34,098 nucleotides of DNA from an uncultured Bacteroidota bacterium (GCA_903944895.1 CAJATL010000357.1:1-34098); one strand, 5' to 3'; positions 17,050 to 26,320 are shown, counted from the stretch's first letter. Notes: generated from the sequence alone by a model not told the origin. Program-made: numbers and translations.

Positions 17050-18882
17050 ATGAAGATTCCTTTACGGAGTGATACAACAACCAAAGGCCGCAAAATGGCC
17101 GGTGCGCGCAGTTTGTGGCGTGCAAACGGTATGAAGGAAACACAGTTTGGCAAGCCACTCATCGCCATCGCCAACTCGTTTACTCAGTTTGTTCCCGGAC
17201 ATACTCACCTTCATAAAATCGGGCAATATGTTAAAGAACTGATCGAAAAACAAGGTTGTTTTGCCGCCGAATTTAACACCATCGCTATCGACGACGGCAT
17301 CGCCATGGGCCACGACGGCATGTTATATTCCCTGCCTTCGCGGGATTTGATTGCCGACAGCGTCGAATACATGGTTAATGCCCATTGCGCCGATGCCATG
17401 ATTTGTATCAGCAACTGCGATAAGATTACGCCAGGCATGATGATGGCCGCTATGCGGCTCAATATTCCTGTAATCTTCGTTTCTGGCGGTCCTATGGAAG
17501 CTGGAATCATGGGAAACCGAAAACTCGACCTTGTTGATGCGATGGTCATGGGTGCTGATCCTGAAACCTCCGACAAGGAATTATCGGAAGTCGAAAAATC
17601 AGCCTGTCCAACCTGTGGCTCATGTTCAGGCATGTTTACAGCCAACAGCATGAATTGCCTCACCGAGGCTTTGGGCTTCTCGCTTCCTGGCAACGGAACC
17701 ATCGTGGCTACCCACGAAAACAGGTTAAAACTCTTCGAAGCTGCTGCTTCTCAGATTGTAAATCTATCCAGACGATATTACGAAAATGGCGATGAAACCG
17801 TGCTTCTACGGCGAATTGGGACAAGAGAAGCCTTTTTAAATGCGATGTCGCTTGATATCGCCATGGGAGGCTCCTCAAATACTGTTTTGCATCTCTTGGC
17901 CATTGCGCATGAGGCAGAGGTTGATTTTACAATGAAGGATATTGATGATCTCTCCCGCAAAGTGCCTTGCCTGTGTAAGGTTTCGCCAAGTTCGCATTAT
18001 CATGTCGAAGATGTGAACAGGGCCGGTGGAATTTTGTCGTTGATGGGAGAACTCGAAAGGGCGAACTTATTAAATACTTCGGTAAACCGTGTTGACGGAT
18101 TGACGCTTGGCGAGGCCATCGATAATTTTGATATCCGACGGCCAACTGCAACTTCCGAAGCTAAAAAGATATTTGGCAGCGCTCCCGGCCGTAAAGCAAA
18201 TCTGGTGCTTGGTTCGCAAAATACCTGTTTCGAAAACCTCGACACCGACCGTATTTCGGGCTGTATCCGCGATTTTGAACATGCTTATTATCTTGATGGA
18301 GGTATTGCCGTTTTGTACGGAAACATAGCCACTGCAGGTTGCATTGTAAAAACTGCCGGAATTGATCCTTCGCTGTTTTATTTTGAAGGAACCGCCATCG
18401 TTTTTGAATCTCAGGACACAGCCGTTGAGGGGATTCTGAAGAAGAAAGTCAAGCCCGGGCACATTGTGATTATCCGGTACGAAGGTCCAAAAGGAGGGCC
18501 GGGAATGCAGGAAATGCTTTACCCCACTTCTTATCTGAAAACCCTCAAACTCGACAAACAATGTGCTTTAATAACCGATGGACGTTTTTCGGGTGGGACT
18601 TCGGGATTATCCATCGGGCATGTTTCGCCTGAAGCCGCTGCCGGTGGCGAAATTGCTCTGATAAAAGATGGCGATACAATCGTGATCGACATCAAAAACC
18701 GCTCAATTAATCTTATAGTTGATGACGCTGAGATGCAGGAACGACATACAAATGAAAATCTTAGGCAAAAACCGTTCTCGCCGCAAACAAGAAGCAGGGT
18801 AGTTTCAAACGCACTCAAAATTTATGCTTTGCATGTTTCATCTGCCGATAAAGGCGCAGTTAGAATAATTGGTGAAGCGTAA
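17050..18882 (+). CDS. ilvD: Dihydroxy-acid dehydratase
   Basis: Catalyses dehydration of 2,3-dihydroxy-3-methylvalerate and 2,3-dihydroxyisovalerate, the third common step of isoleucine and valine synthesis, in the cytoplasm. The 610-aa product matches the long E. coli-type enzyme almost word for word in key blocks: [51 protein letters not shown] (Cys123) and [21 protein letters not shown]. The usual first cluster cysteine of [2Fe-2S] relatives is glycine here (FVPGH), as in E. coli, which points to an oxygen-sensitive [4Fe-4S] enzyme. It is the first structural gene after the Ile leader attenuator. Confidence 0.97.
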   Translation: MKIPLRSDTTTKGRKMAGARSLWRANGMKETQFGKPLIAIANSFTQFVPGHTHLHKIGQYVKELIEKQGCFAAEFNTIAIDDGIAMGHDGMLYSLPSRDLIADSVEYMVNAHCADAMICISNCDKITPGMMMAAMRLNIPVIFVSGGPMEAGIMGNRKLDLVDAMVMGADPETSDKELSEVEKSACPTCGSCSGMFTANSMNCLTEALGFSLPGNGTIVATHENRLKLFEAAASQIVNLSRRYYENGDETVLLRRIGTREAFLNAMSLDIAMGGSSNTVLHLLAIAHEAEVDFTMKDIDDLSRKVPCLCKVSPSSHYHVEDVNRAGGILSLMGELERANLLNTSVNRVDGLTLGEAIDNFDIRRPTATSEAKKIFGSAPGRKANLVLGSQNTCFENLDTDRISGCIRDFEHAYYLDGGIAVLYGNIATAGCIVKTAGIDPSLFYFEGTAIVFESQDTAVEGILKKKVKPGHIVIIRYEGPKGGPGMQEMLYPTSYLKTLKLDKQCALITDGRFSGGTSGLSIGHVSPEAAAGGEIALIKDGDTIVIDIKNRSINLIVDDAEMQERHTNENLRQKPFSPQTRSRVVSNALKIYALHVSSADKGAVRIIGEA

Positions 18883-18888
18883 ACCACG

Positions 18889-18921
18889 AAACCTAACAGG
18901 TTTTTAAAACCTGTCAGGTTT
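18889..18921. repeat. Dispersed palindromic repeat, copy A
   Basis: AAACCTAACAGGTTTT (18889-18904) and AAAACCTGTCAGGTTT (18906-18921) form a 16-bp inverted repeat with one mismatch and a one-base centre, seven bases after the ilvD stop. The left arm is identical to that of the copy at 22672-22704, so this is a repeat family rather than a local terminator. It may still act as a processing or attenuation hairpin between ilvD and ilvB. Confidence 0.85.
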
Positions 18922-19015
18922 GTCAGGGAATAAACCTATCATCTATAGCATAAACCAAATTTCTTGTCGATTTAAGGATTAATAACCCAATTAAAAACAA
19001 TCAAATTTAAAATTT

Positions 19016-20764
19016 ATGACCGCAAAAGAAAAAGAAACAAATAGATCCCGGCAACAGGATGTCGAAATTACGGGAAGCGAAGCTGTAATCCGCTCCTTAA
19101 TTACCGAAGGTGTTGAAGTAATTTTTGGTTACCCGGGCGGCGCAATCATGCCGGTTTACGATGCTTTGTACGATTACCGGAATGCCTTGCGCCACATTCT
19201 TACGCGGCACGAACAAGGTGCCGTTCACGCCGCTCAGGGTTATGCCCGCGTGTCGGGTAAAGTGGGCGTTTGCATTTCAACCTCCGGGCCGGGTGCAACA
19301 AACCTTATCACCGGGCTTGCCGATGCGTTGATTGACTCGACGCCGCTGGTTTGTATCGCAGGCCAGGTGCCTTCACCGCTGCTTGGTACTGATGCTTTTC
19401 AGGAATCGGACGTTGTGGGCATTTCGATGCCTGTAACAAAATGGAATTTCCAGATTACCTGTGCCGAAGATATTCCCGAAGCCATCTCCAAAGCCTTTTA
19501 TATCGCGGCTTCCGGAAGGCCGGGACCAGTTTTGCTCGAAATAACCAAGGATGCGCAATTTGGAAAACTGAAATACAAATATTTTAAATGCCATAAAATT
19601 CGCAGTTATGTGCCCGAATACCCTGTAGGTATTGAGAAATTGAGCGAGGCTGCAATTTTGATAAATAAGGCAAAAAAACCATTTCTGCTTTACGGACAAG
19701 GTGTTTTACTTGGCGGTGCCGAGCTGGAATTAAAACGTTTTATCGAAAAAACAGGCATTCCGGCGGCGGGAACGCTTTTGGGGCTTTCAGCAATAAACAC
19801 CGATCATCCGCTCAATGTGGGAATGCTGGGCATGCACGGCAACTATGGCCCGAATATAAAAACCAACGAATGTGATGTGCTGATTGCTGTGGGAATGCGT
19901 TTCGACGACAGGGTTACCGGAACCCTGAAAACCTACGCCAAACAAGCCAAAATCATCCACATCGAAATTGATCCTGCCGAGATCGATAAAAATGTAAAAA
20001 CTGATGTCGCCTTATGTGGCGATGCCAGGAAAATCCTGCGATCATTAACCGCTCTTACCGAACAAAAAGAACATCCTTCCTGGGTAAATGAATTTGAAAA
20101 AGCCCATAATATTGAAGTTAAGAAGGTTATTCATGCCGACTTGTATCCTTCAAAACCAGGATTAACCATGGGCGAGGTTATTCGCCTGGTTTCGGAATAT
20201 TCGAAAAATAAGGCAGTCATTGTTTCAGACGTCGGCCAGCATCAGATGGCTGCTGCCAGGTATTCGAAATTTAAAAAATCGCGTAGCCACATCACCTCCG
20301 GAGGTTTGGGAACCATGGGTTTTGGCCTGCCCGCAGCCATCGGCGCCAAATTAGGAGCGCCCGAGCGCGATGTTGTCGTCTTTGCCGGCGATGGTGGATT
20401 TCAAATGACAATCCAGGAACTTGGAACCATTGCACAGGAAAATCTTGCCGTAAAAATGGTGGTGCTCAATAACCATTTCCTGGGCATGGTGCGCCAGTGG
20501 CAGGAATTGTTTTTTGAGAAAAGATATTCGTTTACCGAAATTTTAAGCCCCGATTTTGAAATCGTCGCAGCAGCTTACGGTATTCCCGGAAATACGGTGT
20601 CAACAAGGGATGAATTGGTCAAAGCCATCAAAACCATGTTTTTGACAGATGGCCCATATTTGCTGGAGGTAAATATCGAAAAAGAAGACAATATTTTCCC
20701 GATGGTGCCTTCCGGAGCATCAGTTTCTGATATTCTTCTAAGTCAGGAAGATGCCGTAAAATAG
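19016..20764 (+). CDS. ilvB: Acetolactate synthase, large (catalytic) subunit
   Basis: Thiamine-diphosphate and FAD-dependent enzyme that condenses pyruvate with pyruvate or 2-oxobutyrate, the first common step for valine and isoleucine. At 582 aa it has the full three-domain layout. The N-terminal PYR domain has GYPGGAIMPVYDAL and the catalytic glutamate in TRHEQGAVHAAQGYAR (Glu66). The central domain carries LGMHGNYGPN and RFDDRVTGTL. The C-terminal PP domain carries the diphosphate/Mg signature FAGDGGFQMTIQELGT running to VVLNNHFLGMVRQWQELFF. It starts 134 nt after ilvD, with a palindromic repeat between them, and is followed by ilvN after 26 nt. Confidence 0.97.
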   Translation: MTAKEKETNRSRQQDVEITGSEAVIRSLITEGVEVIFGYPGGAIMPVYDALYDYRNALRHILTRHEQGAVHAAQGYARVSGKVGVCISTSGPGATNLITGLADALIDSTPLVCIAGQVPSPLLGTDAFQESDVVGISMPVTKWNFQITCAEDIPEAISKAFYIAASGRPGPVLLEITKDAQFGKLKYKYFKCHKIRSYVPEYPVGIEKLSEAAILINKAKKPFLLYGQGVLLGGAELELKRFIEKTGIPAAGTLLGLSAINTDHPLNVGMLGMHGNYGPNIKTNECDVLIAVGMRFDDRVTGTLKTYAKQAKIIHIEIDPAEIDKNVKTDVALCGDARKILRSLTALTEQKEHPSWVNEFEKAHNIEVKKVIHADLYPSKPGLTMGEVIRLVSEYSKNKAVIVSDVGQHQMAAARYSKFKKSRSHITSGGLGTMGFGLPAAIGAKLGAPERDVVVFAGDGGFQMTIQELGTIAQENLAVKMVVLNNHFLGMVRQWQELFFEKRYSFTEILSPDFEIVAAAYGIPGNTVSTRDELVKAIKTMFLTDGPYLLEVNIEKEDNIFPMVPSGASVSDILLSQEDAVK

Positions 20765-20790
20765 TCGTTAAATCTAAAATCATAAACTAA

Positions 20791-21357
20791 ATGAAACAGG
20801 AATTTATCATCACCGCCTATAGCGAAAATCATATTGGTCTGCTCAACCGCATCACCATCATTTTTACGCGCCGCAAAGTAAATATCGAAAGTCTTACCGG
20901 CTCGGAATCAGCGCTTAAAGGCATCTCAAAGATTACGATTGTGGTAAATGAGGAAAAGGAAAAAGTCGAAAACATCGTAAAACAAATCGAAAAACAGGTC
21001 GAAATACTCAAAGCATTTTATTACACCAACGATGAAATGATTTACCAGGAAATCGCCTTGTACAAAGTGCCAACCGGTGCACTCATGGAAAGCGACCAGA
21101 TCGAAAAGATGGTTCGCAGCCACAATGCCAGGATTTTAGAAATTACACCCGAATACACAGTCATCGAAAAAACCGGTCACAAGCACGAAACGCAGGATTT
21201 GTTCAATGGTCTTAACCAGTTTGGGGTTTTGCAGTTCATCCGTTCCGGAAGGATTGCCATCACCCGCTCACCCATCGAACGCCTTTCGGAATTTCTCAAA
21301 GAAAGAGACACGCTTCTGGCAAAGCCTAAACAAAAACAAAAAGTAAAAACAGTTTAA
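20791..21357 (+). CDS. ilvN: Acetolactate synthase, small (regulatory) subunit
   Basis: ACT-domain regulatory partner of IlvB that confers feedback inhibition by valine in characterised homologues. The N-terminal ACT domain (about 3-76) contains ITAYSENHIGLLNRITIIFTRRKVNIESLT, followed by ISKITIVV. The C-terminal domain (about 80-165) carries ALYKVPTGA and LNQFGVLQFIRSGRIAITR. At 188 aa it is slightly longer than the usual 160-170 aa, because of a basic lysine/glutamine-rich tail (KPKQKQKVK). The gene lies 26 nt after ilvB and 35 nt before ilvC. Confidence 0.93.
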   Translation: MKQEFIITAYSENHIGLLNRITIIFTRRKVNIESLTGSESALKGISKITIVVNEEKEKVENIVKQIEKQVEILKAFYYTNDEMIYQEIALYKVPTGALMESDQIEKMVRSHNARILEITPEYTVIEKTGHKHETQDLFNGLNQFGVLQFIRSGRIAITRSPIERLSEFLKERDTLLAKPKQKQKVKTV

Positions 21358-21392
21358 ATATTTATCACTTTAAAAAGTAAAAACATAGTAAA

Positions 21393-22439
21393 ATGGCAAA
21401 AATCAAATTTGGAACAGTTGAGGAAAATGTGGTTACCCGTGAAGAATTTCCGCTGGCAAAAGCACAGGTTGTCCTCAAAAATGAAACCATAGCTGTGATT
21501 GGTTACGGCGTTCAGGGGCCGGGGCAATCGTTAAACCTTCGAGATAACGGTTTTAATGTGATTATCGGGCAGCGCAAAGGCTCAAAATCTTATGACAAAG
21601 CGGTTAGAGATGGCTGGATTCCCGGAGAAACACTTTTTGAAATCGAAGAAGCCTGCCAACGGGCTACAATTATACAATTTCTGCTTTCGGATGCCGGGCA
21701 AATTTCGCTTTGGCCAACCGTTAAAAAGCACCTCACAGCCGGCAAAGCACTCTATTTTTCGCATGGTTTTGGAATAACTTTTAAAGAACGTACAGGTATC
21801 ATCCCACCAGCCGATGTTGATGTAATCCTGGTTGCGCCAAAAGGTTCGGGCACAAGTTTACGAAGAATGTTCCTGCTGGGCCGCGGATTAAATTCGAGTT
21901 ATGCCATTTTTCAGGATGCCTCTGGCCGTGCCTGGGAGCGAGCGGTTTCGCTGGGAATTGGTGTCGGTTCGGGATATTTGTTTGAAACCGATTTTAAACG
22001 GGAGGTTTTTTCTGACCTTACCGGCGAAAGAGGCTCACTGATGGGCGCCATCCAGGGACTTTTTGCGGCACAGTTCGAGGTGTTGCGCAGTAAAGGTCAT
22101 TCTCCATCCGAGGCATTCAACGAAACGGTGGAAGAATTAACCCAAAGTTTGATGCCGCTGGTTGCCGAAAACGGCATGGACTGGATGTACGCAAACTGCT
22201 CGACCACGGCGCAACGCGGCGCACTCGACTGGTGGAAAAAGTTTCACGATGCCACCAAACCGGTTTTTGAAGAATTGTACAACGAAGTTGCCTCCGGTCG
22301 CGAAGCGCAGCGCTCGATCGATTCGAACAGCAAATCCGATTACCGCGAAAAATTGGAGGAAGAACTGAAGGAACTCCGCGAATCGGAAATGTGGACGGTT
22401 GGTGCAACAGTTCGCAAATTACGGCCTGAGAATAATTAA
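21393..22439 (+). CDS. ilvC: Ketol-acid reductoisomerase (NADP+)
   Basis: Converts acetolactate and acetohydroxybutyrate to the dihydroxy acids used by IlvD. The 348-aa product has an N-terminal Rossmann fold with the dinucleotide motif VIGYGVQGPGQSLNLRDNG. The C-terminal all-helical domain contains metal-binding and catalytic acids in EVFSDLTGERGSLMGA. It ends with CSTTAQRGALDWWKKFHD and a charged helix. Size corresponds to the short class I enzyme. It is the last member of the contiguous ilvD-ilvB-ilvN-ilvC block; after it come repeats and a broken ilvA start. Confidence 0.96.
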   Translation: MAKIKFGTVEENVVTREEFPLAKAQVVLKNETIAVIGYGVQGPGQSLNLRDNGFNVIIGQRKGSKSYDKAVRDGWIPGETLFEIEEACQRATIIQFLLSDAGQISLWPTVKKHLTAGKALYFSHGFGITFKERTGIIPPADVDVILVAPKGSGTSLRRMFLLGRGLNSSYAIFQDASGRAWERAVSLGIGVGSGYLFETDFKREVFSDLTGERGSLMGAIQGLFAAQFEVLRSKGHSPSEAFNETVEELTQSLMPLVAENGMDWMYANCSTTAQRGALDWWKKFHDATKPVFEELYNEVASGREAQRSIDSNSKSDYREKLEEELKELRESEMWTVGATVRKLRPENN

Positions 22440-22450
22440 ACGAGCATCCG

Positions 22451-22480
22451 GAACCTTCCCCCGCTATAGGTGGGGCGAGG
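22451..22480 (+). terminator. GC-rich stem after ilvC
   Basis: CCTTCCCCC can pair with GGGGCGAGG across a short loop containing GCTATAGGT, about a dozen bases after the ilvC stop. The T-tail is only TTT. It could end the ilvD-ilvC transcript, but this is weak. Confidence 0.4.
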
Positions 22481-22521
22481 TTTGAATCATTAAATTCGAA
22501 ATATTTTCTCTTTGAAAAGTG

Positions 22522-22660
22522 GAAAAAGAGACCATCTCAAAATAAAGTATTTAACCGCAGAGAACTGCAAAGATTTATATTTCAACGTGTTGTCTTTGCG
22601 GCCCTTAGCGTCTTTCTTTGTGTTCTTTGCGTTTTAAAAACATTTGAGACAGCCTCTTTC
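22522..22660. repeat. Nested inverted-repeat element between ilvC and the ilvA fragment
   Basis: The outer arms are AGAGACCATCTCAA (about 22527-22540) and TTGAGACAGCCTCT (22644-22657), complementary at 11 of 14 positions. Inside them AACCGCAGAGAACTGCAAAGA (22553-22573) pairs with the CTTTGTGTTCTTTGCGTT block (about 22616-22633), with a further TCTTTGCGG at 22593-22601. No reading frame of useful length is present. The CTTTGCG/CGCAAAG wording resembles intergenic repeats widespread in Bacteroidota (recollection). It looks like a non-autonomous repeat, with no transposase. Confidence 0.6.
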
Positions 22661-22671
22661 AACCTGCGTCA

Positions 22672-22704
22672 AAACCTAACAGGTTTTAAAAACCTGGTAG
22701 GTTT
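22672..22704. repeat. Dispersed palindromic repeat, copy B
   Basis: AAACCTAACAGGTTTT (22672-22687) and AAAACCTGGTAGGTTT (22689-22704) form a 16-bp inverted repeat with one mismatch. The left arm equals that of copy A at 18889-18904 exactly, and the two right arms differ at two positions. Confidence 0.85.
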
Positions 22705-22752
22705 AAAAATTGGCTTTACTCGCTGCATCAATTATTTTAAACAAAAACGCAC

Positions 22753-22923
22753 ATGTCATATTTAGATAACAAACTTTCATTTCCGGATTTGTTGCAGGAC
22801 AAACCAGGCTTTCTGGATTTTCAGGCTGCCACCGAATGGCACAGGCCGGTGATTTTGAATACGCCATTTCAGTTGAACGCCAGATTATCGGAGCATTATC
22901 AATGCCGGGTTTATCTTAAATAA
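22753..22923 (+). pseudogene. Truncated duplicate of the 5' end of ilvA
   Basis: A 56-codon frame starts MSYLDNK and ends CRVYLK then TAA. It matches the first 56 residues of the complete ilvA at 25012 along its whole length: shared blocks include KPG, LDFQAA, RPVIL, TPFQLNARLS and HYQCRVYLK. Homology extends upstream into the leader (TATTTTAAACAAAAACGCAC against TATTTTAAGCAAAAACAAAC) and stops abruptly at the AAA codon before the stop, where the full gene continues into the PLP-lysine region. It lacks every catalytic residue. Substitutions are spread along it, so the duplication is not recent. Most likely a relic; a translated 56-aa peptide cannot be excluded. Confidence 0.85.
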
Positions 22924-23049
22924 TAATATTTTCTTTCGACTGATGAAAAAAACCAACATAAAAAGTTTTTTCCAGGCATGGGTTTGATTTGATGAACTGA
23001 ACAAATTCTTTATCTGACTGTTAATAAGCAAATTAAAAACATTATAGCT

Positions 23050-24657
23050 ATGAAAAATTCTGTTTTTACAAGGATTACAAAAGGCACCTTGCTTTTCCTG
23101 TTTATTGTTGGCTCTTTTGCAGTCAATGGGCAAACATTTGAATGGATAAAATCGCAACAAATCAATTATGAGTATAATCCAGATATGCTCAATTATGTAG
23201 TTGCCACCGACGAAGACGGCAATGTTTTTCATGCCGGAATGAAGAATTTTACGATCAATTATTCTAATATGTTAGGAGATGTTTTCATCAACAAATACAA
23301 CACCTCCGGCAACAATCTTTTTTCGGTCGAAATCACCGGAAATGCATTGGTAAAACACCTCGAAGCCGCCAATGGCCAGTTAATCCTCACCGGGATTTTT
23401 AAAGGGAATTTGGTTTTTCCCGGTCAACAAATATTGTTGGCAGGTAGTAATGATGAAGAATTTTTTCTGGCTATTTTTTCAGATGAAGGACTTACCGAAC
23501 TTCTGGTTAATCTGTCAACAGAAATTGACCAGCTTTACGATGTTGGCATTTTTGATATTTCTGATAATTCCGAAATTATACTTCCGGTGTCGCGTTGGTC
23601 GGATTCTCAAATATTAAAAATGGATTTTGCCGGAAATATCCTGCAAACCATTCAGCAGGCAAGTGTAGCGATGGCAACAAGTGTTGACCTTGATCCCTCC
23701 GGCAATATCATTGTTTCCGGTGCTTTTGCAGGTACAACCTGCTATTTTGCAGGAGTATTATTCGAGCCCGAAACCAGCGACAACATGTATGTAGCAAAGT
23801 ATTCACCCAATGGTGAAAATCTTTGGGTTTCGTTTGCCCTGAATGTGATTTATTCACACCAATGCCAGATTAAGTGCGACAATTCGGGAAACATTTACTT
23901 CGCGGGTGTGTTGCACAGCGATGTGATTTTTGGGGAATTGCAGGCCAATGGCCCCAGTTGGGTTTATGATTTCTTTCTTACGAAACTAAGCCCTGAAGGC
24001 GAATATTTATGGCTTACCGAAGTTCCGGAAGGTACAATTACCGGCGATGCCACCATTGGTAATGCTTCTTTTTTAGATGTTGATGAAGATGGTAACGTCT
24101 ATGTTTCAGGCTTTTTAAGAGGAAATATTGATTGGGGAAATGGGGTGATCACCTCAGGAGATCTGTATTACGATTTACTTATCCTGCAATATTCGCCCGA
24201 AGGCCTCATTCAATGGGCAAAATCAGGAGGAAGTGCGAATTTTGAGAAATGTATTGATCTGAGTGTGGATAGTCAGGGCAATTGTTTCATGGCTGGAGTT
24301 GGGGGCGGAACAATGGTTTTTGACACAATCACCCATACGCAGGGAGGTTTTGTTTATCCTTTCCTCCTCAAACTCGATGGTAGCTTTTCGGTGGATATTA
24401 CTGAAAGCAACCATCCATTTAAAAGATTAACCTTGTTCCCAAATCCGGCTTTTGAAGAGGTTAATGTTGGTTCAAGTTATTGTGCCGAAAATGTAAAAGC
24501 GATACATATTTTCGATCTTTCAGGAAGTTTGATTTTAACAGCAACATTAGATAGCAAGCAATGTTTCAAGGTAAATAATTTACAAACCGGGATGTATTTG
24601 GTCGAATTGTTTGCTGGCAATGGTGAAAGGACTATCGAAAAACTTACTGTGCAATAA
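23050..24657 (+). CDS. Secreted beta-propeller-like protein with type IX secretion sorting domain
   Basis: Protein of 535 aa with an N-terminal signal peptide (TLLFLFIVGSFAVNGQ, cut near residue 28). The body has repeated short blades of the SBBP kind: DEDGNVFHAG, DPSGNIIVSG, DNSGNIYFAG, DEDGNVYVSG and DSQGNCFMAG. The last 80 residues are a T9SS type A sorting domain: LFPNPAFEEVNV, IHIFDLSGSLI, LQTGMYLVELF and a terminal EKLTVQ. It is therefore exported across the outer membrane by the Por system and probably attached to the surface or released. No catalytic motif was seen. Its position between a broken ilvA start and the complete ilvA is unrelated to amino-acid synthesis and suggests insertion or duplication there. 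Confidence 0.86.
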   Translation: MKNSVFTRITKGTLLFLFIVGSFAVNGQTFEWIKSQQINYEYNPDMLNYVVATDEDGNVFHAGMKNFTINYSNMLGDVFINKYNTSGNNLFSVEITGNALVKHLEAANGQLILTGIFKGNLVFPGQQILLAGSNDEEFFLAIFSDEGLTELLVNLSTEIDQLYDVGIFDISDNSEIILPVSRWSDSQILKMDFAGNILQTIQQASVAMATSVDLDPSGNIIVSGAFAGTTCYFAGVLFEPETSDNMYVAKYSPNGENLWVSFALNVIYSHQCQIKCDNSGNIYFAGVLHSDVIFGELQANGPSWVYDFFLTKLSPEGEYLWLTEVPEGTITGDATIGNASFLDVDEDGNVYVSGFLRGNIDWGNGVITSGDLYYDLLILQYSPEGLIQWAKSGGSANFEKCIDLSVDSQGNCFMAGVGGGTMVFDTITHTQGGFVYPFLLKLDGSFSVDITESNHPFKRLTLFPNPAFEEVNVGSSYCAENVKAIHIFDLSGSLILTATLDSKQCFKVNNLQTGMYLVELFAGNGERTIEKLTVQ

Positions 24658-24842
24658 TGCTTTGCTCAATTAATTCATTAACAGCAAACAATAGCAAATT
24701 AAACAAGAGATTTTTGAGTTTTGAATAAAGAAATTTGTTTATTAAATCGCAACTCACCGAAATTAAATCTAAAAACTGGCGGACTGCTGGTATCTTATTT
24801 ACGAAAATGATGTTTTTTTGGCACAAATCATAAAAGTCATCC

Positions 24843-24860
24843 CCCCGATAGCTATCGGGG
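24843..24860. repeat. Perfect 18-bp palindrome upstream of ilvA
   Basis: CCCCGATAGCTATCGGGG is a perfect palindrome in the 354-nt stretch before ilvA, followed closely by CTGTCGGGAC, a partial echo of its right arm. Apart from this, the stretch 24658-25011 is AT-rich and shows no gene. It resembles short palindromes found between genes in many Bacteroidota (recollection). Confidence 0.8.
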
Positions 24861-25011
24861 CTGTCGGGACAAAAAACAAATTAAATTTCAGAATTATTTG
24901 AGTTTTGTTTTTGTTTTTTCTGGTTTATCCAGGTTAGGTTTATAAAACATCTTTTAAAGTTATACTCAATCTTATTTTAAAGCCCCCGAAATATTTTAAG
25001 CAAAAACAAAC

Positions 25012-26298
25012 ATGTCTAATTTAGAAAACAAATCTTTCTTACAGGTTCTGCAGCAAAAAAAACCAGGCTTACTGGATTTTCAGGCTGCCGCCGAACGGCT
25101 CAGGCCGGTAATTCTGGAAACTCCTTTTCAGCTTAACGCCAGGTTATCCGGGCATTATCAATGCCGGGTTTATCTTAAACGCGAAGATTTGCAGCTTGTC
25201 CGCTCTTACAAAATACGCGGAGCCTACAACATGATAAGCCTTTTGAGCAAGGAGAATAAGGAAAAAGGAGTGGTTTGCGCCAGTGCGGGCAATCATGCGC
25301 AGGGATTTGCATGGAGTTGTAAATCGCTCGGAATTAAAGGCGTCATCTTTATGCCAACACCAACGCCCCGGCAAAAAATTAACCAGGTCCGGATGTTTGG
25401 AGGCAAATGGGTTGAACTAATCATGACCGGCGATACTTTTGACGATTGCCAGAAAGAGGCCATTGATTTTACCTCCAAAAACAGCATGACTTTTATTCCT
25501 CCCTTCGACGATTATCGCATCATCGAAGGGCAGGGAACCGTTGGCCTGGAGATTTTAAAAGAACTCACCGACATCGATTATTTGTTTGTTCCGGTTGGTG
25601 GTGGAGGATTGATTGCCGGAGTTTCAGAGGTATTCAGACAATTGCAGCAAAAAACAAAAATTATTGGGGTTGAACCTGAAGGCGCGCCAAGCATGAAAAC
25701 TGCAATTGAAAACAATAAGCCGGTTACACTCGAAAGCATCGATAATTTTGTTGATGGCGCAGCGGTGAAGCGGGTTGGCGAATTTACCTTCAAAATCGCA
25801 AAAGATAATATTTGCGAAATGGCGCTGGCTCCCGAAGGCCTTGTTTGCTCCACCATTCTTAAACTTTATAACGAAGAAGCCATTGTGGTTGAACCTGCCG
25901 GCGCCTTGTCGGTTGCTGCCCTCGAATTGTACAAGGATCAGATCAAAGGTAAAACCGTGGTTTGCATCGTGAGCGGGAGCAACAACGACATCAGCCGGAT
26001 GCAGGAAATTATGGAACGCTCGCTTTTGTACGAAGGACTGAAACACTATTTCCTGGTGCGTTTTCCGCAGCGTGCAGGTGCTTTAAAGCATTTTGTAAAC
26101 AATGTTTTGGGCGAAAATGACGATATTACCCGTTTTGAGTTTATCAAGAAAAACAACCGTGAAGCCGGGCCGGCATTGGTGGGCATCGAATTAAAAACCA
26201 CTTCCGACTACGACATTTTGATCGAAAATATGATTAAACAGAAAGTGGTTTTTACGGAAGTTAATAACCACGAAAGCTTGTTCGAATACATGATCTGA
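25012..26298 (+). CDS. ilvA: Threonine dehydratase (threonine ammonia-lyase), biosynthetic type
   Basis: PLP enzyme that deaminates threonine to 2-oxobutyrate, the entry step for isoleucine. The 428-aa product has the PLP-lysine motif VRSYKIRGAYNMI (Lys67), the substrate/PLP loop CASAGNHAQGFAWSC, the phosphate-binding glycine run VPVGGGGLIAGVSE, and CIVSGSNNDISRMQE near the end of the catalytic domain. Residues about 345-428 form a single ACT-like regulatory region (RFPQRAGALKHFVNNVLG), fitting the shorter, one-regulatory-domain type. It is separated from ilvC by about 2.5 kb of repeats and a foreign-looking gene, so it probably has its own promoter. The leader just upstream is duplicated near 22731. 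Confidence 0.95.
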   Translation: MSNLENKSFLQVLQQKKPGLLDFQAAAERLRPVILETPFQLNARLSGHYQCRVYLKREDLQLVRSYKIRGAYNMISLLSKENKEKGVVCASAGNHAQGFAWSCKSLGIKGVIFMPTPTPRQKINQVRMFGGKWVELIMTGDTFDDCQKEAIDFTSKNSMTFIPPFDDYRIIEGQGTVGLEILKELTDIDYLFVPVGGGGLIAGVSEVFRQLQQKTKIIGVEPEGAPSMKTAIENNKPVTLESIDNFVDGAAVKRVGEFTFKIAKDNICEMALAPEGLVCSTILKLYNEEAIVVEPAGALSVAALELYKDQIKGKTVVCIVSGSNNDISRMQEIMERSLLYEGLKHYFLVRFPQRAGALKHFVNNVLGENDDITRFEFIKKNNREAGPALVGIELKTTSDYDILIENMIKQKVVFTEVNNHESLFEYMI

Positions 26299-26320
26299 CC
26301 TTTTTAATTCTTTGCCATTT

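Noticed and set aside
22440-22752. Insertion sequence
   Set aside because: Inverted repeats are present but there is no transposase frame and no clear target duplication; called as repeats only.
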